This document shows, one piece after another, positions 36,078 to 46,758 of a DNA stretch of 64,000 nt. Source of the stretch: Eremophila alpestris peregrina. Lineage: Eukaryota; Chordata; Aves; Passeriformes; Alaudidae. Position 1 is the first letter of the stretch. Each line of letters opens with the position of its first letter. The stretch is taken from the NCBI GenBank assembly GCA_009792885.1, contig WMCF01000152.1, positions 314,886 through 378,885 on the forward strand. The letters run 5' to 3'. The position numbers and the translations under genes were made by a program. A model generated the notes under the pieces. That model saw nothing but the letters and a program-made list of their open reading frames with translations, was not told the origin of the DNA and did not search any database.

Positions 36078-38640
36078 GTAGGAGCATGATCTCAGTTTTG
36101 GATGTGGGTACTAAAAGTGCCATTCTGGACATGTTTTCTGCATCCCTTTGCGTGGGCTTGGCTTTAGGAATTGTGGCAGTCGTTCACAAAGTTCTGTCCA
36201 GTATTGGGGAGGACTAAACTAAGTTTGAAACCAAGATGTTGTTCCAGGGTGTGCAATAAAATTAATCTGAGACAAGCCTTGGAGAACAAGAAAAATTTCT
36301 GATAATGCCTGCTTTCCCTTTGATTAGACCTTACAAAGATCAAAACTATCCCTTCCAAAAGAAGGTTCTATTTTACCAAAAAGAGGGGAAAAGAAATAAT
36401 GAAAAAATGTGGGCTCAGTACATGAATCTGTTTGCAAAATAATTCTGCCCTCTTAGATTCATTACTTAGGAGAATGCTGCAACTAAGTTGTTAGGAAGAA
36501 ACTACCATGGTATTGATGCATTCGTTTATTTTGGAAACTTAAGTTATAAAGATGTTAATCATGTTATTTTTGTTTACTTGAGGAGTTTATTTTCCATGAG
36601 GAAAATTACTAAAAAGTCAATATAAGCATAAAAAAAGGTTGTGTTGTCAATAAAATACAGAGTTACACTTGACAGCAACAAGCAGTTCTTGCTTTCAAAT
36701 AATAGGGCAATTCAACCTCCTCAAGACAATTTTATTCCTGGCCTTTTTTGTCTTAGCTTGGTTAGTCTTCCTGTGATTGTTAATTGGTGTACTTAATCTT
36801 ACTGCTACAGAGAGAACCACAGGAACACCCCTGGGAATGGTGCAAATGTGGTTGTAAATATTTTGGTTTGCCCTTTATTTTCCAGTAGTAGCCTGGTACA
36901 CAGACAAAACCCAGGATTTTGGAAAGGTGCACTTCTGTAACAAAAATTCTAGCTGCTTGTCTTCCTTTTAGGAAGCAGTAAATACTGAACTACCACTCTG
37001 TGGTGTGCTAATGCAAACATATCTAAGATTAAAGCAATATCTCATGCTCCAGCCTCTTTTTAACCATTCCTGAGCTGCACTTTATTCTGTTACCCATTCT
37101 GCAGCACTCCATCCAATGGGAAGTGATTTGTTACCTTAGAGAGAAATCAGTCAGTGTTTTTACCAAAAGGAATGGTTTCAGTTTCCCCACCAGAACATTT
37201 GCAGCTTTAACTCTTTACAAAGAGCCCAGGTTTTCCTAGGAACGTGCAGCTTAGGGCTGAGGTACCTTTTAATCTCTGTTAGAAGGACTCTGGCTGGTCA
37301 AACACGGGGTGGTCACCTCTGAAATTCTCCTGAGATGTGCTGGCTAAGGCACACAATTGGAGGAAGGTGTGTGACATCCCCTGGGCACACCTGAGCACAC
37401 AGATGGAGCTCTGCACGCAGCTCTGCAGGGCTGGGCACCTGCAGAAGCCTGTTTTCTTTCTAAATTCCCTTTTATCAGTTAGCTCAGCCTGGCTCTTTGA
37501 AACAACACCCCTGAGAGAAAGTTTGGCACAGGGCACTCTGGTAAGGTCAGGTAGCCAATGCATGTCTCTCCTCTCACAAATACAAGCAGGTGTTTATCTC
37601 TATTAATTTGCTTTTTTAGGCAAAAGTATTTGAAACAGCCATAGAATTTCTTTCTGCCAGATCTCTCTGATCTGCTGATCATTGCAGAAGTGCTGCTGGC
37701 ATGTCAGCAGCAGGTTTCAGCTGTGAAACCCGGGCTCTGGCCTGGCACCAGAGGAGGGCACAGTAAATATCTGCTTGCATTTCCAGGGTGCAGGGTTTAG
37801 GCACTGTATCTGATGTTAGAGGCTTCCAAACTTCCAGTATCCTCAAGTATATCTTGGAAAAAGAAGTATATTACATTTTTCTAGGTAATATCTCTTGAAT
37901 TTTCCTTTCAACCAAAATGCTCAAAATCCATGTGAATGCTTTTTTCCCCCCTCCCCCACAAAAACAAATTAAATTTTTTGACCCAAAAGCAAATGCTTTT
38001 GACTTGCAGCGCAACCCAAGAGATCAGAACTGTGATTTTAATGATGTTTGATTTGTCACTTTGGGGATTTTTTTTATTTGCATGGGTAAATATATTTCCA
38101 TGCAGAAATTGACCTTTGAGGGGGTGCTGCAAGCACGGCCTCCATGAGTTTCTCATGACCACATGCGTGGTGGCTGGCGGCCCTGCCACATGGCTGCCCC
38201 AGGTCCCCCCTGCCTCCTTCTCCTGCTCCCTCCATCCCATCTCCAGAGAGCAAGAAAGGCAGAGCTGATCCCACTGGCAGGGGTTTAATTTAACCTTCAA
38301 AGGTAAAGCAAGAATAAGCATTGATCCTTAGTAAGACATCGCACTGCTCAGTGATGCTGGTTGGAAACTAAAATGGGTAACAGTTTTTTTGGTATTGATT
38401 GGGTGAAATCCTTTTATGAGGAGTTAGAGCACAAAGTATCTGGGCATTTCACATCTCATAAATAAAACCTGTGTGTGCTATTGTGGGGCTGAAGGAAGGC
38501 TGGGCAGGAAGGTTGTTTGTTAAACTGTTGAGAAAAACAACCTCCGGGTGCAGTCACTGGAACGATCCTGGTCTTGCCGCGAGTCTTGCTGTGGTTCTCC
38601 TGGCAAATAACGCTGCTTGGCCACTCCTGTTTTGACTCAG
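36078..38640 (+). other. FAT4: FAT4 intron between exons a and b
   Basis: This is a phase-0 intron of 2563 bases, GTAGGA to TTTTGACTCAG. It shows no transposon signature and no cadherin motif. A pyrimidine-rich patch lies near 38200-38240, and the GC content rises toward the downstream exon. The 137-codon minus-strand open frame at 37908-38321 has no family resemblance and lies within intron sequence, so I reject it as a gene. Confidence 0.88.
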
Positions 38641-38902
38641 GGAGCCAATGCCCTGGTGACCTACACCATTATCAGCGGGGCAGATGACAGCTTCCACGTG
38701 GACCCCGAGTCTGGGGAGCTGATAGCCACCAGGCGCCTGGACCGCGAGCGCCGCTCCAAGTACTCCCTGCTGGTGCGCGCCGACGACGGCCTGCAGTCCT
38801 CAGACATGAGGATCAACATCACCATCAGCGACGTCAACGACCACATCCCCAGGTTCTCCAAGCCAGTCTACTCCTTTGACATCCCAGAGGATGCCACTCC
38901 AG
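38641..38902 (+). CDS. FAT4: FAT4 exon b: rest of EC repeat b and start of EC repeat c
   Basis: The exon is 262 nt; it enters in phase 0 and leaves in phase 1 (87 codons plus one base). The acceptor is TTTTGACTCAG and the donor GTAAAT. It encodes GANALVTYTIISGADDSF, then DPESGE, the calcium motif LDRE, RADDG, and the linker DVNDHIPRF. The next repeat opens with FDIPEDATPG, where the glutamate of IPED takes the PEN role. NIT in RINITISD is a potential N-glycosylation site. The linker has H where the family consensus DxNDN has N; that position usually contributes a backbone oxygen, so calcium binding is probably kept. An upstream ATG in the same frame (38617) lies in the intron and is not a start. 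Confidence 0.95.
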
Positions 38903-40621
38903 GTAAATGGGGCTTGGAGATGAGACCGCTGGCCTCTCGCACGGTTGTTTTCTGCATGTGCAAGAGGGCTTCGGTGCTTAGAAGGGGGGTTGTAAGCCAA
39001 AAAGTGTTTAGATCTAAACAAAGTTTTCAAATACTGTGCTCTATTATGTGTCTCCAGGTGAGAAATTATTGTTACTTCCAAGATTTTATACATGTTGCTG
39101 GTGCAAAAGCAGTATCTGCCAGTAGTATCTCAGAAGCTTGTTCTAAAACGTGAATAAATCAAGGAGATGCAAATGATGTGGTCATTTGCACCTTCAAGCT
39201 TTTATTAGGGTTTTCATAAGCATGGGAGTCTCACTTTGGGAGAACTAAGGTTATCCCCATGCTTTCCACTTCTGCACTCTGCCCCACAGTCCCTGTCCCA
39301 AAATTTGGTGGTGTTCTGCATTAAAGGATCCCAGTGCAATCAGCTGCGCCTCAGGAATCTGATCTGGAAGTAACTGAGATGTCTGTATAACAAAGAGTGC
39401 TTTGGTTGCTGATCCCCAGCCATGCTCTTTTCTCTCAGAGCCTTGAGTCTTGGTCTGTTTCAGCAGGAATAACCCTGGAAAAGGCAAGCCTAATTCCCAC
39501 CACATTAAAGTGAGACTTTCCTTGTTAATCATTTATAGGGTGTACATTAGTGCTTTATACCCAGCTCAGCAGTGATGGATGCTGAAGGAACAAACAGGCT
39601 GACTTTGTATTAAAGTACTGCATCTTCTGCTCTGCTCTCTCTCCAGCAGTCTGGGAGCAGCTGGCAGGCTCACCCAGAGGGGAAGGACCACGAGGTTTCC
39701 CCTTCAGGGTTCTACTTTCTATCCCAGAGAGTAATCCCCGTTCCCCTTGCAGTTAAAGAAATGTTAAAGCCTGAGATAATCAAATGGGTGTGAAAGAGAC
39801 CAGCATATCCAGCTGGATTAAAGGAGGTTACAGCACTCTTCTTGGTTCTGATGATACAAGCAGTTTTCATTATCACATTGCTTGAGAGTGGTTAACTGTG
39901 CAGCACGTAGTTCATCTGGTTCCAAGGAAAGGAAACTTAATGATTTATTTTCTTGGAAATGAGCTGGTCCTAATTATAATTAATGCTCAGAATACTAAAA
40001 TGTGACACTTGATTTCCAAACTGCAGTCAGATAGGTCAGTCATGCGAGGGCAGCTATGCAGAAATGAAAACACTGGCACAGACTCACAGGGCGTTGAATT
40101 TCAGAGAGCAGTGGAGAACAGACCCCTATAAGGTTTCTGGTTCTCTAACCGCATTTACACTGCAAAGCTACACTGTTTCAAAAAGCAGAGCTGGCTTATG
40201 TGGTTTGTACTCACATACTGGTCTCTGCCTTTGGAAAGAAATACCCAGAAGGTTCCAGAACTTGTGGTTGTCTGTGGCAAAGGGAGGGTCCTTTAGGAAG
40301 ACAATACCTAGGAGGAGAAAAGGTGTTTTTGCCCCTGTTGAGATCTAATCTTAATAATATAAATAATGTTGATAAATATAAATATAAATGAAGATAAAAA
40401 CCATTCCCGGCCATTTCTTACAGTGTTTGAGTAAAAGCAAGAGTAGGGTGTCCCTTTAAGCTTTGAGAAACCTTTTGCAGTAGTTATTTAGGTAGCGTGG
40501 AGGCTCGAGTTCCTCTCGGAGGGCACCTCTTTCCTCTGTGGATCTGCCAGATGCTGAGCTGTCTGTGGGCAGCCCAGGGAGCTGCCAGTGCCTGATGGAG
40601 CTGTGCTGCTGTGCCCCCCAG
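38903..40621 (+). other. FAT4: FAT4 intron between exons b and c
   Basis: This is a phase-1 intron of 1719 bases, GTAAAT to CCCCCCAG. The frame stays open for about 80 codons past the donor before a stop near 39150, so retention would add a non-cadherin tail. I see no repeat family. The sequence becomes GC-rich from about 40495 toward the acceptor. Confidence 0.9.
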
Positions 40622-40972
40622 GTTCCTTGGTGGCAGCCATCCTTGCCACCGACGATGACTCGGGCGCCAACGGGGAGGTCACCTACACCATCAGCGAGGA
40701 TGATGAGGAGGGAGTCTTCTTCCTGAACCCCGTCACTGGGGTCTTCAACCTGACCCGGGCGCTGGACTACGAGGCACAGCAGTATTACATCCTCACCGTG
40801 CGTGCCGAGGACGGGGGAGGCCAGGCCACGGCCATCAGGGTGTACTTCAACATCCTGGACGTCAATGACAACCCTCCCGTGTTCAGCATGGCCTCCTACA
40901 GCACTTCCCTGATGGAGAACCTGCCCCCGGGCTCCCCCATCCTCAACTTCAGCGTCACCGATGCTGACGATG
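40622..40972 (+). CDS. FAT4: FAT4 exon c: most of EC repeat c and start of EC repeat d
   Basis: The exon is 351 nt (117 codon equivalents), phase 1 at both ends. The first base of its first Gly codon comes from exon b. It encodes SLVAAILATDDDSGANG, where DDD is the calcium DxD site, then ISEDDEEGVFFLNPVTG, LDYE in place of the usual LDRE, RAEDGGG, the linker DVNDNPPVF, and the next repeat start with LMENLPPG and VTDADDG. Potential N-glycosylation sites are NLT (in FNLTRALD) and NFS (in LNFSVT). LDYE keeps the acidic D and E but replaces the basic residue. As I recall, human FAT4 has the same variant, so this is ancestral rather than damage. The exon spans one repeat length and is symmetric, so skipping it would delete one repeat unit without a frameshift. 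Confidence 0.96.
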
Positions 40973-43900
40973 GTAAGGAGATCCCTCACATTCCCCACCC
41001 ATGCTCATAAACCTCTGTTTCACCTTAGCAACATGTCAGGAGACTCACTAAAAAAAAAGTTAAGTTACCCGTAAGTTGCTGCTCTCACATGCTCTAATTC
41101 ACATTGAAGTGAGACCTAAGTCTGCCAGGTTTTCTTTTCTGAAGGTTTATTATCAGTTCTAAAGGGTGGTAATACCAGATGTTATCTGCAGTCATCTCAA
41201 AAGTACTATAACTTTTAAGTCTATCGTGAAGACAGTTGTTGTCCACAAGGTGTTGATAGCTGAGGTCAAAAAATGTATGGAAAGAGATCTTAGGAAAATT
41301 TACCATTGAAATAAGCTTTGATATTGGGATTATTTGTGGCATCTAGAGGGTGTTGATGTATTGAGTGTAAAAGGTACAATTTTTATAGCTTGCTTAACCA
41401 TTTTGCCATACATTTTGTGCCCAAGCAAGAATAATTAGAGAATATGACCATGAAATACATAAACAACATTCCACTGTGCACTGCATTTTCTGCAGTGCCC
41501 ACAGACATTACCCAGTGTGACCTAATGCAAAACTCTTCATAACACTCATGGTGACTTTAGAGAAGGTTATTTTTGTGACATGTTGAGCAACCTTGTCTCC
41601 TCTCATGCTTGGAGGAGTCCCTGTTTGTGCACCTAAATTGACTGAACCTGTCGAGGTGGCTCAGTTTCAACTCAGGAAATGCTGAGTAGTTGGGACTCCA
41701 GCATTTTTGTGGGGGGACAAATTTTGTGCTGATGGGTGGAACTTTCCGTGGTAAGAATTGTGCAACTGGTTTTGAGATCAAACTGAGGAAGGGGGAAGAG
41801 ATTCTGTAAGATAAGCCAACAAATCAGAAGTCACAACTTTGTGATGCCGGCTGTTCTTGCATGAATCTGTCTTTCACCACACTTGTTAAGGCTTTTATGT
41901 AAACTGAACATAAGCTGGAGGAGGAACTTGTGCTTGTATCATCCATACCTGGGGAAGGGATTGCTCCTCCAAACTTGCAGATAAATGGGTTTGTGTCTAT
42001 CTCCTCTTTTATTTCTTATTTTCCTGTCAGGACTACAGCACTTGGTTTCAAACCTTTTTGGAAGTTAATTTCACTTCTCTGTTGTGAGTCTGTTTTCCTT
42101 TTCTCTTGCACCTCATACATTAATTTCCATCTTGCACAGTGGATGGGAATTATATCATAGTACTGACATATCAATTCCCATTCATCACACACTCAGTTAT
42201 CAAGGAGGCAAATGAGCACTTGAGGAGCAGTGCAATGAGAAGTCAGATATCTTGCCTTTTATATTTTCTGGCACACTTGCTTTTCTAGCAGGCTGGATTT
42301 AAAATTAATAGGGCAGAAATATCATTCCAAGAGCATGCCAGGTTGAGTTCTCCCATAGGATTGTAACTTGAGCAAATGTTATGATCTACTGTTGTTTCTG
42401 TTTCAAGCCCAAACTCGTTATCTTGTGTTGCCTTATATTTATCTGGAGCACAGAAATAGCTAGTGCTAGTATTATGCTCTTCTCCATGTGCTCACAGATA
42501 ATGCACTCAATACAAATATAATTTCCTTGATTATTTATGTTACATGACCCTATGGTTAGAAAGAGCTCTGAAAAGGCATTGTTTCATAATGAGGTATGGC
42601 TGTTGTTTTAGGATAGACACTGATAAAAGACAGAAACATGCTGATAGTGAAACTGCTCCAATTTTCATTTTCTTGTTCAGCAAGACCCCTTGGGAAACAG
42701 CAGCTGTTTATCTCAGCTTGGACTGTTTCATATGCAGGCCCATAGCAAGTATCAGCTACAGCTCTTGGATATTTAATAAGATAATAATACATACTGAAGA
42801 ACTCAGTTACCTTAAACACATTCATTTTGACATTCAGGTTTTATTTTTTCAACAAAGAATTAACAGAAAAATCTCAGAGGGAAAGCACATGCATGTTTGT
42901 CAGTTTGTTAAAACTTTGATTAGGTATTCCTCCAGGCAAAGCTGGTGTAATTTCCCAGCTAAACTCTACAGGTATTTATAGAATGGCAGGGGGGAAGCAG
43001 TTTTGTTGGGGTATTTTTTTTAGTCTTATTAGTAAAAAAATAAAAATAGAAACAAAACCCTTTAGAAGAGTGTTATCATGAAATTGGTGACTCCATGTCT
43101 GTCCTTTCAGTGTTTTATCAGATGAACCCTCAGATTAAATAAACCCAAGGCTCAGCAAAGAGGATGTCCCTTCATTCTCCCTAAGAAAAGCCCAGCTCCA
43201 AACCCTGGAAGGGGGGTGGACGAGGTGCCACAATGCCAGCTTGGTATGCTGTGTTTAAAAACAGAATAGTTCATTTTAAGTGCCCTTCCTGGCTCCACTG
43301 ATATTTAGGCAACTCTTCTGTTTCATAGTTTAATTTATATAAGCATTAGCAGCATGGAAACCTATGAGAATACAGGATAAAGAATGAAAGGTTCATGGGG
43401 GTGAGATAAGGAATAACAAAGTAAATTTTTCTCAGGAATAAACACCATAGAAAACACTGGGGGGAGGGGGGAGGGAATAGAGTATTTTTAAAAGTAATTT
43501 TCTTTTGCAGGACCCAAATCCTACCCATCTCCAAAAAATTTTGAATTGCCAGAAGGTACTTTACTGAAATCAAGACTTTCATCCATATAATTAGTCATTT
43601 GAAAATACAGCTGAACAAAAAGCAGAGTAGCATTAAACTTCTACCATCCTTCACTTGATCAGAGTAATGGAGAAACACTAATATCTGGCAGATAAATGTA
43701 TTAATTTCTTTAATTGCATTCAAATATTTTGTCTTTCATGTTTGGTTCTATTCATTTTATAATTTGTCTCCTGCAGGAGGAAAAAGAGAGAGGGAAAGAT
43801 GCCAATTACAGTAGCCACTGGGGGAAAGACACTTAAGACTAGATTTCTCCAGTCTGAGCAAAATAAACAGCAGAGATTAATAAATCTAATGGAGGGATAA

Positions 43901-44964
43901 TTTTATTACCAAAGCAATTCACTCAGAGAGAAAAGAACTTCTGAGTAACAATGACAAACTGCACAGCAACCAATGAAGTGGGCAGTTTATTTGCATGAAC
44001 ATGATAGTTTGAGGGGTAAAGTAGTAGCTAAAGGCTGGTTAATTTACTAATCCTAAGCACAGCCTTGAATACGCAAAACTAGAACAATTTTTGAAATTAA
44101 TTAAAATAGGAGCAAGACAGATGGAGGAGAGAAAACCTTTTTCACATTTGGATGTTCTCAATAATTAGAGCGAGCTGTGGAATCGAAGCAGTAGCACACA
44201 TCATTTCCTACAAGGAACATTGAAGGATGTTTCACAGCCCTGTCCAGGTTCAGGATGCATTTCCCTTACTGGAATGATCAATCTCTCCCCTGACCATAAT
44301 TGCTAGTTGTGTTTTGATCATGAGATGAGTGAGGGCTGCTCATCTGATATTTTGGAATACCATGCCATATATGGGAAGCATACCTTTCCCCAGTATTCAC
44401 TCTTGGCTTGCTCCAGCTAGGCTTGGGAGTTTCTGCTTGTGGCTTTCTTTAATTGGGTGGAAAAATTCATGAAATAATTACATTAATAATAATGTTGCTT
44501 AGTTGAACTGGGAAGAAGGGAGGAAACCAGATGTTCAGAGCATCAGAATTACTGAGTCTTGGTTTTTGAAGGAAAACCCTTCAAAGCCTTTATCCCTAAC
44601 CCTTGTAAATGGGGAAAAAATTACTTTTGGTGCCACTGTGCAGCTCCTGCCGAATGAAATGCATGGATTCAGTTGTTCCCTCTGTGGCCTCTCCAGCTAA
44701 CATCCTCCCTCTCTCTTCCATGAATGTTATCTTGTCAGAAAACGATAATTTCAAAGGCTTCTGCTCCACTGTGAAACTTGGGTGAGATTAGCAGATGGAT
44801 TCAAAAATGAGGTGAGGAGGCTGAGTGCTCAACATGCTTGCACAGTATTCATTTCTGTAGGAAAATGAAGGAAAATTTCCTGTGGAAATGAGGCCAGGAA
44901 TGCTGATAGCTACGTCAGTGGGATGAAGTCACCTTATCTGCCTTTGTTCTCCCTCCCCACCCAG
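40973..44964 (+). other. FAT4: FAT4 intron between exons c and d
   Basis: This is a phase-1 intron of 3992 bases, GTAAGG to CCCTCCCCACCCAG. It is mostly AT-rich and contains a G-rich tract at 43459-43475. I found no CR1 phrase and no cadherin motif inside it. The 145-codon open frame at 42544-42981 has no recognisable domain and sits in AT-rich noncoding sequence. Confidence 0.9.
43459..43475 (+). repeat. G6-A-G6-A-G3 tract (possible G-quadruplex)
   Basis: The G runs are separated by single A bases. The tract lies on the sense strand of the intron and so would be present in the nascent RNA. The long runs can be divided into four short G runs, so a quadruplex is possible. No function can be inferred. 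Confidence 0.7.
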
Positions 44965-45887
44965 GCCCCAACTCCCAGCTGTCCTTCAGCATTGCCTCCG
45001 GGGACAGCGCGGGGCAGTTTGGAATCGACGGCAGCGGGGTGCTGAGCACCCGGCGGCCCCTGGACAGGGAGAGCCAGTCCTTCTACAGCCTGGTGGTGCA
45101 GGTGCACGACATGGCCCCCCTGCCAGCCTCCAGGTACACCAGCACAGCCCAGGTGTCCATCATCCTGCTGGACGTGAACGACAGCCCCCCCAGCTTCACC
45201 TCCGCCAGGCTGACCTACGTGCCCGAGAACACGCCCATGGACACGGTGGTGTTCAGGGCACAGGCGACTGACCCTGACAGTGGCCCCAACAGCTACATCG
45301 AGTACAGCCTGCTCCCAGCCCTGGGGAACAAGTTCAGCATTGGCACCATTGATGGGGAGGTGAGGCTCACCGGGGAGCTCGACAGAGAAGCTGTGGCCAA
45401 TTACACGCTGACCGTGGTAGCCACAGACAAGGGCCAGCCGTCCCTCTCTTCATCTACAGACGTGGTGGTCGTAGTGCTGGACATTAATGACAACAATCCC
45501 CTGTTTGCCCAGAAGCTTTACAAGGTGGAGGTGGCAGAAGATACTTTGACAGGGACAGATTTAGTGCAGGTGTGGGCCACTGATGGTGATGAAGGGACCA
45601 ACGGGCAGGTGCGCTACGCCATCGTGGGCGGCGATGCCGGCAGCGAGTTCCGGATCGATTCTGTTACGGGGGTCATAACCGTGGCCAAGCCCCTGGACAG
45701 AGAGAAACAGCCCTCCTACACACTGACTGTGCAATCCTCTGACCGAGGGAGCAGCCCCAGAACTGACACCACCACAGTCAGCATCATTCTGAAGGATGTC
45801 AACGATTTTGTTCCCACCTTTGAGCTCTCCCCCTACTCTGTGAATGTCCCCGAGAATTTGGAGGCGCTCCCGAAAGTTATTCTTCAG
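44965..45887 (+). CDS. FAT4: FAT4 exon d: rest of EC repeat d, all of e and f, start of g
   Basis: At 923 nt this is the longest exon in the window. It enters in phase 1 and leaves in phase 0 (…VILQ, then GTGGGT). It completes repeat d (SQLSFSIASGD, LDRE, VQVHD, linker DVNDSPPSF). Repeat e follows (YVPEN, ATDPDSGPNS, LDRE, ATDKGQPS, linker DINDNNPLF), then repeat f (VAEDTLTG, ATDGDEGTNGQVRY, FRIDSVTG, LDRE, SSDRGS, linker DVNDFVPTF). The start of repeat g follows (NVPEN). NYT (VANYTLTV) is a potential glycosylation site. The fifth linker position is S and F in two linkers instead of N, as seen elsewhere in FAT proteins. The exon is strongly GC-rich with many CpGs, unlike its flanking introns. 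Reading through the donor would hit a stop at 46011-46013. Confidence 0.97.
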
Positions 45888-46583
45888 GTGGGTGCATTCA
45901 GCAATAAAAATGTGTCTCTGACAGTAGCATGCCTACAGGATATTGATGCACAGTGTCCTTCCTCCAAAATTAAAAAGGGGCAAAGCAGTGGAAAAGTTGT
46001 CTCTTGGCTTTGATTGAATACGCAGTCTTTGTTGGCTTGTTTTCCTTTCTGTTTACATTTTTTAACCAAAAGTTATTATTACGCTTTGGAGTTCTGTTTG
46101 TGTTTTCCCTACCTATCCTCACACCTGGGACTTTTAGAGTCTGCTCTATCCTCTCATCTCATTCTCAACTTCCATGCAACAAATCTCTCAATCTGGTGAT
46201 TGCCCACATGAGATGAGACTGTGTGCCAAATACTGAGAGCACTAAATGGATTCCAACAGCAGAACGTGCACTGCTTGCTCTCATACAGAGCTTAGCCTAT
46301 ACCAGGACACTTGTGGTTTTTACTGAGCCCCAACACAGTCTTACTACTTGTAAGTGTACTAACACTTGAGAAAAATAAACAATCAACTATTTAATGTTTT
46401 CAAACTACACTTTTTAAATCCACCACTGCTGTGCTAAGTATTTTTTTTTTAATTACAGCTGATTTATACTTGCAGCATTAATACAACCCATTAATTTGGA
46501 TTATTACCACAGAGGCTGCTTCCCTTATCCTGGTATAGTTTTACAGCCTTGGGTGTGTGTTCTGTTTGCATTGCTTTGTGCAG
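45888..46583 (+). other. FAT4: Short FAT4 intron between exons d and e
   Basis: This is the shortest intron of the window (696 bases), phase 0, GTGGGT to TTTGTGCAG. It is AT-rich and has no repeats of note apart from a T10 run near 46441-46450. Confidence 0.92.
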
Positions 46584-46758
46584 GTTGTGGCCAGGGATGA
46601 TGACCAAGGGCTGAACAGCAAGCTGAGCTACGTGCTGGTGGCTGGCAATGAGGAGGGAGCCTTCAGCCTCTCGGGCAGTGGAGAGCTGAGCCTGGTGCAG
46701 AGCCTGGACCGGGAGGCCAAGGAGCAGTACCTGCTGCTGATCACAGCTGCTGATGCAG
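46584..46758 (+). CDS. FAT4: FAT4 exon e: middle of EC repeat g
   Basis: The exon is 175 nt, entering in phase 0 and leaving in phase 1. The acceptor is CTTTGTGCAG and the donor GTGAGG. It encodes VVARDDDQGLNSKLSYVL, where DDD is the calcium site, then GNEEGAFSLSGSGELS, the LDRE motif and ITAADAG (the xDxG strand motif). It joins LQ of exon d to GSPGLTGTG of exon f without a break. GNEEGAFSL and SLDREAKE match the equivalent part of FAT4 as I recall it. Retention of the following intron would add GEAARTPFLLRL and then stop, giving a truncated, possibly secreted ectodomain. Confidence 0.95.

Noticed and set aside
37908..38321. 137-codon minus-strand frame
   Set aside because: It lies inside the intron between two confirmed FAT4 exons and has no recognisable motif.
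38617..38640. ATG upstream of exon b, in frame with it
   Set aside because: It lies before the splice acceptor. The coding frame arrives from exon a (DADE/GANA), so this is not a start codon.
42544..42981. 145-codon + strand frame
   Set aside because: It is AT-rich intron sequence with no domain, and the FAT4 phase is continuous without it.
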